From NCBI RefSeq assembly GCF_016908015.1, contig NZ_JAFBDB010000001.1, positions 1-64,000 on the forward strand: a stretch of 64,000 bases of DNA, given 5' to 3'. A program made the translations under genes and the position numbers. The DNA comes from Clostridium pascui (lineage in GTDB: Bacteria > Bacillota > Clostridia > Clostridiales > Clostridiaceae). Below the pieces are notes generated by a model. The model was not told the DNA's origin. It worked only from the letters and a program-made list of their open reading frames with translations, and made no database searches. This document shows, piece after piece, positions 9,043-18,400 of the stretch (positions within the stretch are counted from its first letter, which is position 1; every line of letters begins with the position of its first letter).

Positions 9043-9270
9043 ATGAGTAATGAACTTAAGAATATTGCAGCTATTAACATAATTGATACTGAATTTGATG
9101 AGGAAAACGATGGAGTAGTTATAGTTAAATCCTTTGGTAATAAAATTGGATTAGCAGTTTCACAGAGGGATAATGGTGATGCCGTGTTATGGCTTGATGT
9201 TAATGAAGCTCAACAAATTATTTCTGCTCTACAAGTTGCTATTGAGGAAATTAAAGGTGGGGGTAATTAA
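9043..9270 (+). CDS. hypothetical protein, 75 aa
   Basis: A small acidic protein (MSNELKNIAAINII start) with a predicted beta region followed by an amphipathic helix, DVNEAQQIISALQVAIEEI. I recognise no family. Its ribosome binding site GAGG (9031-9034) lies within AGGCTTT (9032-9038), which can pair with AAAGCCT at 8991-8997, so translation might be modulated by a stem. It ends 3 bp before the GTG of the next gene, suggesting co-transcription. Confidence 0.6.
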   Translation: MSNELKNIAAINIIDTEFDEENDGVVIVKSFGNKIGLAVSQRDNGDAVLWLDVNEAQQIISALQVAIEEIKGGGN

Positions 9271-9273
9271 TAA

Positions 9274-9657
9274 GTGCAGAAAGAAAACAGTATTAAGTTT
9301 AGTATTACTGGACTAGCAGCATATATTTTAACTAGGACTATATTAAACTCAATAGGAATAGATAATATACCTATTAGTATTACATTAGTACTATTTATAG
9401 GTATTCCAACTGTATTTATAATTAGAATAATTAAGAAAAAAGAAACAGGTTTTAGAAAAGTGTACAATTTACTTTTTATTGCATTTGCAATAGTTATTAG
9501 TAGTGGTGTGATTTTTGGAGAAGTGACATCAAGGTATTATCCTAATGTATTTTTGCACTACAAAGAGCCTGTAAAGATATTCTTGGTAACAAGTTTTATT
9601 ATATTTGGAGCACTTATAATAATTTTAAAGCAAATACTTGAAAAGAATACTAAATAG
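9274..9657 (+). CDS. small multi-pass membrane protein, family A member 1
   Basis: A 127-aa protein with a GTG start 3 bp after the previous stop; GGTGGGGG upstream overlaps the end of that gene. It has four hydrophobic stretches (about residues 8-26, 32-50, 63-80 and 100-120). The N-terminal stretch LTRTILNSIGIDNI resembles RSIGIENI and TRIIFQTIGFENM in the genes at 11201 and 11718, so this is one of several diverged copies of one family. Function unknown; a membrane-located immunity protein is one possibility. Confidence 0.6.
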   Translation: MQKENSIKFSITGLAAYILTRTILNSIGIDNIPISITLVLFIGIPTVFIIRIIKKKETGFRKVYNLLFIAFAIVISSGVIFGEVTSRYYPNVFLHYKEPVKIFLVTSFIIFGALIIILKQILEKNTK

Positions 9658-9700
9658 TTTGGACATATGGATTATAGCAAACGAAGAGGTGAATAACGGG

Positions 9701-10129
9701 GTGATTTTTAAATATAGAAAATCTATATATTTTGTAAGTATTATAATATTAATTCTCGCTGCTCTAACAATATATATTGAATCCGTCTTTTGGGGAAAGT
9801 TAGTAATGATACTTTGTATCTTTGCAGAATTAGTAGCACTAATTTTATTACCTAGAGCTTATTGGAAAGTGGAGAACAATTGCATTATAATAAAGGAAAT
9901 AAAAATAACAAAACGCTTGTTATGGGAGGATATAAACCAAATTATCCTATCATCTGAAAGTATAGGAATTTTAAAGAATATATTAATTATATCAAACAAA
10001 TTTAGTGAACCTATTGTAATATCATCGCTTATTAAGGATTATAAGAACTTACTTCGAATAATTATAGAAAAATGTAAAGATAATAATCAAATTTTTATTG
10101 ATAAAGAAGTATTAAAAATTATTAATTAG
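9701..10129 (+). CDS. membrane protein with a PH-like cytoplasmic domain
   Basis: The frame is open from a TTG at 9638, inside the previous gene. GTG at 9701 is the better start because AGAGGTG (9686-9692) lies at proper distance. The 142-aa product has two adjacent membrane helices (about residues 8-26 and 30-50) and then YWKVENNCIIIKEIKITKRL and LLWEDINQIIL. That layout is typical of small bacterial proteins with a bPH2-like domain after paired helices. Function unknown; the domain call is by appearance only. Confidence 0.5.
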   Translation: MIFKYRKSIYFVSIIILILAALTIYIESVFWGKLVMILCIFAELVALILLPRAYWKVENNCIIIKEIKITKRLLWEDINQIILSSESIGILKNILIISNKFSEPIVISSLIKDYKNLLRIIIEKCKDNNQIFIDKEVLKIIN

Positions 10130-10148
10130 CAAATAAACAGTTATAAGT

Positions 10149-10176
10149 AACCAATAGAGTTCTATTGGTTTATTTT
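10149..10176 (+). terminator. intrinsic terminator
   Basis: AACCAATAGA (10149-10158) pairs perfectly with TCTATTGGTT (10161-10170), followed by TATTTT. It ends the 9043-10129 gene group. Confidence 0.75.
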
Positions 10177-10204
10177 CGTTTAAGCAAACAAAATTCATGC
10201 CCAT

Positions 10205-10266
10205 CTAGGAAATATTTACTCCTTAATATATGCAGCTGAAAATGTTAATATAAATTAGAACCTAAT
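10205..10266 (+). repeat. 62-bp direct repeat, copy 1
   Basis: This segment (CTAGGAAATATTTACTCC onward) recurs at 11585-11646 with only a few differences. Both copies can be read as a short peptide end (LGNIYSLIYAAENVNI then stop), so they may be remnants of the 3' end of a duplicated gene. The segment lies upstream of the HEAT-like gene at 10363. Confidence 0.7.
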
Positions 10267-10362
10267 GATGTAGAAGGGATATAGAGGACAATGAAACATC
10301 AGAAAGGATCTTTAATTATTAAGATTCCATTAGTAACCCAACAGACGGGTAAAGGAGATATT

Positions 10363-10563
10363 ATGGACGTAGATATTTTAAGACAGGAACTAAAAAACAA
10401 TAATATAGATAATGCGATAAGAGTTATTGAGGAGTTTGGTGAAAATAAGTTTTATGAATCAGTACCATACTTAATAAAATGTTTTGAAGATACAAGTAAT
10501 CACAAATTAAGAAATACTATTGCTATAGCTTTAGCAGATATAGGTGATTGGAGAGAAAATTGA
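10363..10563 (+). CDS. short HEAT-like repeat protein, possibly truncated
   Basis: The frame opens at an ATG at 10291, but AAAGGAGA (10351-10358) points to the ATG at 10363, giving 66 residues. The sequence DILRQELKNNNIDNAIRVIE, YESVPYLIKCFED and KLRNTIAIALADIGDW is two HEAT/PBS-lyase-like helical pairs, and it stops just where further repeats would be expected. It may therefore be a truncated HEAT protein. Its stop overlaps the TTG start of the next gene. Confidence 0.5.
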   Translation: MDVDILRQELKNNNIDNAIRVIEEFGENKFYESVPYLIKCFEDTSNHKLRNTIAIALADIGDWREN

Positions 10564-11039
10564 GTACATATATAAATTTTAGTGACATAGTAATTTATAC
10601 TATTATTTTATATTTCTTATATAGAGGCTTTTTTAAAGTACCTAAAAAATATAATGATTATATATATAGAAGCATAGGTTATGGAATGATATTTAAGAAA
10701 AACAAAGAAATTGAAATTTTAGTCCAAGGTTTGCAAGATGACAGATTAACTAAGTATGACATGTATGGTTTGTTTATTAATATAAGCAGTTTATATTATT
10801 CAAAAAAAGATTACGCAAATGCTATAACTCATTTTGAAAGAGGTATGGATCTTATTAATAATGAAGAGTTTTGTTTTGATAAGTATTATGTTAAGATGTT
10901 AGGTTGTTATATTTTGCAGGGGCAAAAGGAAAAAGCTATTGATTTATATAATAATCTAGTACCGCGGCAAAGATATGATATTAAATTTAAAAAAATTGAA
11001 ACAAACTTTAAATTCTTGGATGATTTAGAAAAGAGATAA
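10560..11039 (+). CDS. membrane-anchored TPR-like protein
   Basis: TTG at 10560 is preferred over the TTG at 10548 because GGAGAG (10550-10555) sits just upstream. The start overlaps the previous TGA, implying translational coupling. The 159-aa product has one N-terminal membrane helix (IVIYTIILYFLYRGFF) and then TPR-like units, including LYYSKKDYANAITHFERGM and YILQGQKEKAIDLYNNL. TPRs mediate protein contacts; the partner is unknown, but the HEAT-like upstream protein is a candidate. Confidence 0.6.
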   Translation: MSTYINFSDIVIYTIILYFLYRGFFKVPKKYNDYIYRSIGYGMIFKKNKEIEILVQGLQDDRLTKYDMYGLFINISSLYYSKKDYANAITHFERGMDLINNEEFCFDKYYVKMLGCYILQGQKEKAIDLYNNLVPRQRYDIKFKKIETNFKFLDDLEKR

Positions 11040-11200
11040 GGTTTAGTATTTGTTTACATTCAGAAAAGAAAATACATATTTAACATGAGCACTATAAAAA
11101 TAATCTGATAAGCAAGCAATAACTTTTATTTATTGCTGGAATATTGCAGTAGCATAATGTTATACAGTATAGATACAATATTGCAAAGGAATGATTTAGG

Positions 11201-11503
11201 GTGAGAAATAATAGCATAGGCTATAGTATTGTAACATTGATTATATTATTTACTACACAAGTTACTATAAGAAGTATAGGAATAGAAAATATTTCGGCAC
11301 AAGTATTCGTAGCTATTTTAGCAATTGTATGTTCTTTAGTAATATTCGGAACATATAAGGATGGGAAAAAGGGATTTGGCATTAGATATAATACAATTAT
11401 TGCAATATTGTCTGTAGTAGCAAGCATATCAGTATCTGTAATGTTCATAATACTTAAAGGATATCCTGCTTTAATGGACAGATATGGGGAACTCCTTGAA
11501 TAG
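11201..11503 (+). CDS. small membrane protein, family A member 2
   Basis: A 100-aa protein starting at GTG, with AAAGGAATGATTTAGG upstream. It has three hydrophobic segments (about residues 6-24, 32-48 and 62-84). TIRSIGIENISAQVF matches the conserved element in the genes at 9274 and 11718. Function unknown. Confidence 0.55.
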   Translation: MRNNSIGYSIVTLIILFTTQVTIRSIGIENISAQVFVAILAIVCSLVIFGTYKDGKKGFGIRYNTIIAILSVVASISVSVMFIILKGYPALMDRYGELLE

Positions 11504-11584
11504 TATCGTTAATAAGTTATTTTGCACTTGTGCTTTTTATAATTATTTATAGAATAGTTTATGAAACAAAGAGAAAGTAATCTA

Positions 11585-11646
11585 CTAGGAAATATTTACT
11601 CCTTAATATATGCAGCTGAAAATGTTAATATAAGTTAGAAGCTAAT
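11585..11646 (+). repeat. 62-bp direct repeat, copy 2 (inside a 25-codon ORF)
   Basis: A near-copy of 10205-10266. Here an ATG at 11561 is in frame and gives MKQRESNLLGNIYSLIYAAE and on to NVNIS, stop at 11638, without a ribosome binding site. Probably a gene-end remnant. Confidence 0.65.
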
Positions 11647-11717
11647 ACGGAAGTATTATTGAATGGATAGTATATTTGCTGCTGTTCTAACAATTTCAGT
11701 AAATGTGGAAGATCAGT

Positions 11718-12113
11718 ATGGAGGATTATATTATAAAAAAAATAGAATGGACAGGTTCTGCCGCAGCTTTAATGGCTGCGGCAGTTACTAGAATAATTTT
11801 TCAAACTATAGGATTTGAAAATATGTCCATGAATGTCCAATTGATAATCATTGGATTGGTACCGTTTTTTATTGTGATAGCTATATTAAAATTTATTAAA
11901 AATAAGAATAAATCTAAACACTTAATATGTGCAATGATAATTCTTACCATTATTACAATACTTATTGGAATAATGATTGTAATTCAAGAAAAAAAACCAC
12001 AAACTTTTAATGAAGTTAAATTAGCTTTCATAATATTAATAACTATACTATTTTTATTAATGCTTATAATTCTAATAATAGGATTAAAGCATATAAAGCA
12101 TAGTAATAAATAA
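11718..12113 (+). CDS. small membrane protein, family A member 3
   Basis: The frame starts at an ATG at 11703, but GGAAG at 11707-11711 fits the ATG at 11718, giving 131 aa. It has four hydrophobic segments (about residues 14-30, 38-56, 70-88 and 104-124) and a basic tail, KHIKHSNK. TRIIFQTIGFENM near residue 24 is the family element shared with the genes at 9274 and 11201. Function unknown. A terminator hairpin follows. Confidence 0.55.
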   Translation: MEDYIIKKIEWTGSAAALMAAAVTRIIFQTIGFENMSMNVQLIIIGLVPFFIVIAILKFIKNKNKSKHLICAMIILTIITILIGIMIVIQEKKPQTFNEVKLAFIILITILFLLMLIILIIGLKHIKHSNK

Positions 12114-12135
12114 TTCGAGTAAATTGATTTTATTT

Positions 12136-12170
12136 AAAAGTCAGTAGGGAAAACCCTCATTGGCTTTTCT
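12136..12170 (+). terminator. probable intrinsic terminator
   Basis: AAAAGTCAGTAGGG pairs with CCCTCATTGGCTTTT apart from two mismatches, followed by CTT. Confidence 0.65.
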
Positions 12171-12266
12171 TAAATTAGAATATTATTTACGATTATACTA
12201 AATATAGTTTAAAACAAATTAAAGTAAATTTGCAGATATATCAAGGTATGGTTACGAGGTGGAATA

Positions 12267-12866
12267 TTGGAACTGAAAATTACACAATCAAAATTAAAAT
12301 CTAATTATAGCTATGAAATCTATGAAGGCAGCGAGTTAAAGTATAAAGCTTTGGGAAATAGGGTTACTCCTACAAGGCTAGGAAAAGTAATATTATTTAA
12401 CAATGATGGAGAAGAAGTATATCGCGTAGAGCAGGAGGATTATTTAAAGCTGTTATTAAGACTTGTTCCAATTATAAATTTATTTGAATTTAGTTATTGC
12501 CCATTTATATGTTATAATTCAAAAGTTAATGAAGGATCTATAATAGAAACCAATGGAACTGGGCATGCTTATGGAAAAATAAATAATGATAAATATGAGG
12601 TAATAGAAATTTCTCGTGTTTATGCAGGGATATTTTGCAATGATAAGCAAGTTGGGTTAATTAAAAGAAAAATTTCTACAGGCTCTAATACAAATAGTTA
12701 TACATTATTATTTAATAAGCAAATGACATCAGAGTTAGCTATAATATTATACTTGCTTGGAAGTATTTCATGGCACAATTTTGATAATAGTTATAGTTCG
12801 CCTACAGAAATTATTATAGGGTCAAAAAAAGAAGGATTTGATGAAAATTGGTTACCAGAAGACTAA
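12267..12866 (+). CDS. hypothetical protein, possibly tubby/LURP-one-like fold
   Basis: A 199-aa protein from TTG, with GAGGTGG five bases upstream. It is mostly beta with repeated strand-turn units: YSYEIYEGSELKYKALG, GKVILFNNDGEEVYRVEQE and HAYGKINNDKYEVIEISRV. The pattern of short strands describing a ligand, a correction and an internal cysteine resembles LURP-one/YxjI-type proteins, but no motif is decisive. Two short hydrophobic stretches (near residues 70 and 160) are probably core strands or helices. Function unknown. Confidence 0.5.
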   Translation: MELKITQSKLKSNYSYEIYEGSELKYKALGNRVTPTRLGKVILFNNDGEEVYRVEQEDYLKLLLRLVPIINLFEFSYCPFICYNSKVNEGSIIETNGTGHAYGKINNDKYEVIEISRVYAGIFCNDKQVGLIKRKISTGSNTNSYTLLFNKQMTSELAIILYLLGSISWHNFDNSYSSPTEIIIGSKKEGFDENWLPED

Positions 12867-12919
12867 TGGTTAAAATGTGCCAAGGTTAACTACTGTAATA
12901 CTATAGGAGATTATAAATT

Positions 12920-13243
12920 ATGAAGAAAATCATGCCAGTCTTAGGAGCTATTTTTACTTTAATGAGTATAGTATTTACCAGATATATTGTTTCAAAATAT
13001 GGTGAGAATTCTAGAATAATAATTATGGCAGTAGCAGTAGGTATTTCAATTATTGGCTTTATAGGAATTATTCTCAGCAAGAAATATTTAGCTGCATTAT
13101 GGGTATCATTGATATTAATACCTTTAGTAGTAATGACAATAGGAATATATTTGGATAATATATATATCTTCTATAGGGGTTTTATTATTATTTATTTTAA
13201 TACCTATAATGATAAAAATAACAAAAACAAAAGAATAAATTAG
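12920..13243 (+). CDS. small membrane protein related to family A, probable frameshift at an (AT)5 tract
   Basis: A 107-aa protein with ATAGGAG before ATG. Three clear membrane helices are followed by a polar tail (YFNTYNDKNNKNKRIN) after residue 85. In another frame the same DNA from about 13172 reads IGVLLLFILIPIMIKITKTK then stop, a perfect fourth membrane helix. One extra AT in the run at 13158-13167 would join the two. The gene is therefore either frameshifted (real or sequencing) or length-variable at this repeat. FTRYIVSKYGENSRIIIMAV echoes the family A element. Confidence 0.5.
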   Translation: MKKIMPVLGAIFTLMSIVFTRYIVSKYGENSRIIIMAVAVGISIIGFIGIILSKKYLAALWVSLILIPLVVMTIGIYLDNIYIFYRGFIIIYFNTYNDKNNKNKRIN

Positions 13244-13449
13244 ATATATTTTAGATAATTGTAGCTGCTAAATCATCAAATAGAAGCTAAGCTTAGAAGA
13301 ATGTTTTAATACAATGCAATGTCTCAATAGGAGTGATAAATTTTATAAAACTTAGCTAAGTAAATTAGTTAGGCTTTAGTTTTTGTAAAGGATTATTTTC
13401 CTAACTCTTAACTTACATGGGACGGATGCGAGTAAAAACATTAACAAAA

Positions 13450-13582
13450 ATAGCCTCCACATAGGAAGCTCTTTTAATTTTAGGAGAGGTTACAAGGGGA
13501 TATAGGTATACTTTATAATTCTATTTCAGTTCTTTCTCTGTCTACTATATATGCACCGCTTTTATTAGCTAGGTTACCACAC
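13450..13582 (-). pseudogene. 3' fragment of a DUF2922 gene plus its terminator, duplicated from 18620-18750
   Basis: The minus strand from 13582 reads GNLANKSGAYIVDRERTEI-EL, stop at 13513, the last 22 residues of the DUF2922 protein encoded at 18684. The following terminator region (13450-13512) also matches 18620-18683 closely. The fragment ends 3 bp from a 28-bp palindromic repeat. It makes a direct repeat of about 130 bp on either side of the two CWB2 genes. The rest of the 13244-13732 gap shows nothing else I can support. Confidence 0.8.
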
Positions 13583-13585
13583 TAG

Positions 13586-13613
13586 GTGCCACTCACATGG
13601 CAAGTGGCAAGTT
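13586..13613 (+). repeat. 28-bp palindromic repeat, copy 1
   Basis: This is the first of 13 copies of a unit reading GTGCCACCCACATGG followed by CAAGTGGCAAGTT (here ACTC replaces ACCC). TGCCAC at the front pairs with GTGGCA near the end. Confidence 0.9.
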
Positions 13614-13732
13614 TAAAAAGTAAATAATTGAATTTTAATCCATATAATCCAATAATTTAGGATGGAAAATTGTAAATTATTATGCAAAAATAAAGTTAAA
13701 AATATAATAATTTATGGGTATTCGGAGGATTT

Positions 13733-15373
13733 ATGAGTAAGTTAAGGAAAAGGATAGGCTGTTTAGCTGTGATGTCTACTATATTAGTTTCAACTGTGCT
13801 TATGTCAGCTAATAAGGTTTTAGCAGCACCAGATATTATTAGAATTTCAGGAGAAAATAGATATAAGACATCACTACAAGCATTAGACAAAGGTTGGAGT
13901 ACTGCTAAAAATGTAGTGCTTGTAAGTGGTGAAAACTTTCCAGATGGGTTAAGTGCTGCTCCTCTTGCAAAAAAGCTAGACGCTCCAATAATTTTAGTGA
14001 ATGATAAGCAAATAAATGCAGAGTTTTTAAACAAGATTAAAAGCTTAAAAACAGAAAAGATATTTATAATAGGAGGAGAAGGAGTAATTTCTAAAGTTAC
14101 AGAGAATAATTTGAAAAATTCTTTGTGCATTGATGTAATAAGATTATCTGGACAAGATAGATATGAAACTTCTATAAATGTTGCTAATTATATGTATTCT
14201 AATTTTAATATGGGAAAAGAAGTGGCAGTAGTATCTGGTGAAAATTTTCCAGATGCCATTTCCATGGCTCCTATAGCTGCAATTAAAGGAATGCCAATGA
14301 TACTTACATCAAAATCTAAGGTTTCAGATGGTGTAAAAACGTTACTAAATGGCAAAGAAATAACTAAGAGTTACATTATTGGTGGCCCAGCTGTTATAAG
14401 TGATAATGTTTCAAGTGGATTTCCTGAAAATCAGAGAATATGGGGAAATAACAGATATGAAACAAATATAAATATTATGAGATACTTTATTGGTTCATTA
14501 GATATTACATCTATTTTTATTGCATCAGGACAAAACTTTCCAGATGCTCTAGGTGGAGCAGGACTTGTGGCAAAAAACTCCTCCCCATTTTTCCTAGTTT
14601 CATCTAGCCTTTCAGAGTCAGTGAAAGATTATATATATAGTTTTTATCAGCCAGGTTCCCCTGCAGGGTATCTCTATGTATTTGGAGGAAAAGGGGTAGT
14701 TTCTGATACTACAGTTCAAAGTTTAATAACAAAGAAAACACCTACTGGCACCAAAGTTACCATAGGAATGACTTTAAATGATGTTTTAAAGATTATGGGC
14801 GAGCCTATTAGAAAAGAAGAGTATCGTGATAATTACAGATATATCTATAAGAATAATAAGATAAGTGAGTATCGTGATAATCATGTAGCAATTGAATTTA
14901 CTGAAAAAACACAACCACATACAGTTGTTGCATGGTATCGTAATGATGATGAAAGAATAAGTATTGGGGATAAGAAAACCAATGCAGTACCAATAACACT
15001 AGGATCAGGCATAAGTGAAATTGCAGCTGCAGTGGGAACACCTAATAGCATTACCCATAATTCAGACCATAGCTATTGGTGGTATTCTTATAATTCATGC
15101 CTAACATTAGATACTAATAACAAGGTTATTGGATGGCAAAACAATAATAATATGAAAATATATATGGGTGCAAAGGATCCAAATGCTCCTGGAATAAAGA
15201 AGGGGTCTACAGTACAAGATGTGGTAAGAGCTATGGGAAGTACCAACGAAATTAATTTTCATAGTATAGATTTTAGTAGAAGTATGAAATATGGGGATTC
15301 TTATATAACAATCGATAAGAATGGAATAGTTACAGGTTGGATTAATAAAGGAGAATTAAAATTAGCACAATAA
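13733..15373 (+). CDS. secreted protein with three CWB2 repeats and C-terminal BamE/SmpA-like repeats
   Basis: A 546-aa protein with CGGAGG before ATG. A signal peptide (basic start, hydrophobic core, cleavage near VLAAP at residue 32) shows export. Residues 35-340 carry three cell-wall-binding type 2 repeats, each with (I/W)SGxxRYETS, SGxNFPDxL and YIIGGxxVIS motifs; CWB2 domains anchor proteins to anionic wall polymers. The last 200 residues contain three shorter units: TIGMTLNDVLKIMGEPI, TLGSGISEIAAAVGTPN and KKGSTVQDVVRAMGSTN. The G-x-S/T-xx-(D/E)V-xxx-MG-P pattern resembles SmpA/OmlA (BamE-like) folds. The gene is followed 66 bp later by another CWB2 gene, probably co-transcribed. A surface protein of unknown task. 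Confidence 0.88.
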   Translation: MSKLRKRIGCLAVMSTILVSTVLMSANKVLAAPDIIRISGENRYKTSLQALDKGWSTAKNVVLVSGENFPDGLSAAPLAKKLDAPIILVNDKQINAEFLNKIKSLKTEKIFIIGGEGVISKVTENNLKNSLCIDVIRLSGQDRYETSINVANYMYSNFNMGKEVAVVSGENFPDAISMAPIAAIKGMPMILTSKSKVSDGVKTLLNGKEITKSYIIGGPAVISDNVSSGFPENQRIWGNNRYETNINIMRYFIGSLDITSIFIASGQNFPDALGGAGLVAKNSSPFFLVSSSLSESVKDYIYSFYQPGSPAGYLYVFGGKGVVSDTTVQSLITKKTPTGTKVTIGMTLNDVLKIMGEPIRKEEYRDNYRYIYKNNKISEYRDNHVAIEFTEKTQPHTVVAWYRNDDERISIGDKKTNAVPITLGSGISEIAAAVGTPNSITHNSDHSYWWYSYNSCLTLDTNNKVIGWQNNNNMKIYMGAKDPNAPGIKKGSTVQDVVRAMGSTNEINFHSIDFSRSMKYGDSYITIDKNGIVTGWINKGELKLAQ

Positions 15374-15439
15374 GCAACCGTCATTTGTAAAAATAAATAA
15401 GATAATGAAGAGAAATCTATAAATTAGGAGTACATAATT

Positions 15440-18400
15440 ATGGCAAGCAAAAATAAAATTATATCATCTATTATTATTTTTCTATTTATATTTAACATAG
15501 CCATGCCTGTAAAAGCTATGTTAGTAGTAGATGACGTACCAGTACAAAGTACCTTTACCGCAACAGAATTTGATCTTAAACCATTTGATGTAGTTCAGGA
15601 TAAAACTTATCCAATTCTTTATATGTCTGATTCTAATAATAAACAAGTAATAGCATATAATTTTGAAACGGGTACAAAAAAGATTTTAGCAATGGAATCT
15701 ACTCCTAAAAGGCTTACTTTAAACAATGGTGAATTATTTATATGTTTATCTAATGATAATGCCAGTGAAGAAAAGAAAGGTTCTATAGCAATAATTGATA
15801 CAGAAACCTTTAATACTGATAATCCTATAATAAAAGAAAAGTTTGATACTGATACTGAGCCTGTCTTTATTAATATTGACAAAAATAATTACATATATAT
15901 TTATAGTGGCACAGGGTATAATGGAACTTTAACTAGTTATGATAGAAAAAATAAAAGCATAGTTTCAAGTGTACAAGCACATGGACGTTCTATAGTTATA
16001 AACAATACTTTAAATAAATTATATATAAATGGTCAAGACTTTGATGGATATAGTTTTTCAACCTTTGTAGAAGCTTATTCCATTAATAATGGCGTGATGA
16101 ATAAAATAGTTAAAAATACTGATACAGCTACATTCCCAGATGCTTTTATGGAGATATCACCAGATGATAAGTTTATTATTACAGGTACTGGAGCAGCTTA
16201 CTTGTGTAATGAAAATAATATGGGTGATATAATTCTTAAAAAAGATTTAGGAGAGAGCATGGGATATATTAAAAAAACTGTGTTTGATTCCAAAAATAAT
16301 AACTTTTACTTGGCTGATGAGATGATCGTAAGAGTGTTTGATTCTCAGACAATGGCTGCAATTAAAGCCTATAAAACTAATTACACTATTGATAATATTT
16401 TTTATTATAATAATAGAATTATAGCTTTAACTCATAATGATAAAGGTAAAAATTACATAGAAATGTCCAATACTGGAGAGTTACTTAAAAGGCCATATTT
16501 AATTAAATCAAGTATAAAGAATGCTGTAAATATCGATATTCCTGATGAAATTACTTTTGAATTTAATAAGGATATAGTTGTTAGCGATTTAGAGGGTATT
16601 CGTTTATATAATGTTAATGATAAGGTTTATGTTGATAAAGAGGTATCAGCAGTAGGAAATAAACTTATAATAAAAACTTTAGGTAATATAAAAAATCTTA
16701 AGAATTATGAGCTTCGTATAAATTATAAAGCTATTTCAGATAAGAATGGGCAGCCTCTTACTGAATATGTATATACTAATTTTTCAACTAAAGCAAAGGA
16801 AGATATTAATAATAAATCAGTTGAATATCTTATTGAAACAAAAATATTTTCAAGTAGCGATACAATAAACACTAGTGTTGTAATAGGAAAGAATGGAAAG
16901 ATAGTTGTAGAGCCAGAAGTCACCCTAAAAATTAATGGAGACATTATTATCTATGGTGAATTAATAAACCTTGGAAATATAGAAGTTAATGGTAAAGTAT
17001 ATGCACGTAGAGATATAAAAGATTTGGTTAATAATAGGGATCAATATGCTGCAACCTATTTTAGGGGAGAAAATAGCAGCATTAATTCAGAGATATATGA
17101 TAAGTATCCTTCACCAATTCTTTATATGAATCCTAGTGATAATATATCAACGGATTCTCCAAATATACAAGTTGATTATGCACTAATTCCTAATGCAGGT
17201 TTAAGAGTGCATGAAACTGTTGCACAAAGAGATGATAAACCTGTAGGTAGAATTACTGTAGGAAATATAAAATCCGGGGATAGCAAAATAATAGTATCTA
17301 CAGCAGATGAATTAGAGAATAGGATGACTAAAGAACTAAATGTTCATAATACTTCTAAGCCATTAATGATTAATGGTGTTTATCCACAAAGTAATGCAGA
17401 TTATTCCGTACCACTAAATCAGGAGGTATTTGTAAGCTTTACAGAAAATATAGTACCAGGAGATAGATTTAATCAAATAACTGTTGCTGATACTAATGGA
17501 CGAGAGGAACATACTGCTCATGCTTCAATCATTAATGATGAAAATGGAAATCCCACTATATTAAAGATGTTTTCCCTTGTAAAGTTAAAATATGATACTG
17601 AGTATGTGTTAAAGTTACCTTATAATGCAGTTAAAAGTAGTACAGGATCTGTAATGCCTAGGGATTACAGTGTTATATTTCGTATAGGTAGTGAGGTTAC
17701 AAGATTATCAGGACAAACTAGATATGAAACTTCTATAAAAATATCACAAGAGGGTTGGTATAACTCACCAGTGCTTGTACTGGCTAGTGGTGAAAATTTT
17801 CCCGATGCATTAAGTGCTGGGCCATTGGCAAAAAAATATGATGCACCGCTTCTTTTATCGGAATCAAAAAATCTTAGAAGTGATACTGAAAAGGAAATAG
17901 ACAGGTTAAATCCAAAGAAAATCTTTATTATAGGTGGAACTGGATCTATAAGTAAAGAAATAGAAAATAAGCTTATATCTAAAGGAATAGAAGTTGAGCG
18001 TATCAGCGGAAAAAATCGTTACGAAACCTCTATGAATGTTGCAGAACATATGGGTATATCTGAAAAGAAAGGAATTGTTTTAGTGTCTGGTGCAAACTTT
18101 CCTGATGCACTTTCAATTGCATCATATGCGGCTTATAATGGACTGCCAATTATATTAACAGAAAAGGATAAATTACCAAATGGATTAACAAAATTTATGA
18201 GCAATAATTTGGATAAAACATCAGGAAAAGTTTACATAGTTGGAGGTACAGGAGTTATAAGCAAAGCTTTAGAGGATAGTATACCTTTTAAGCATCAAAG
18301 GTTTAGTGGTAAAAATAGATATGAGACAAATTTTGAAGTGCTCTCAAACTTAGAATTTGATTTTACCTACACATATTTTTCATCAGGATTAGGATGTGCA

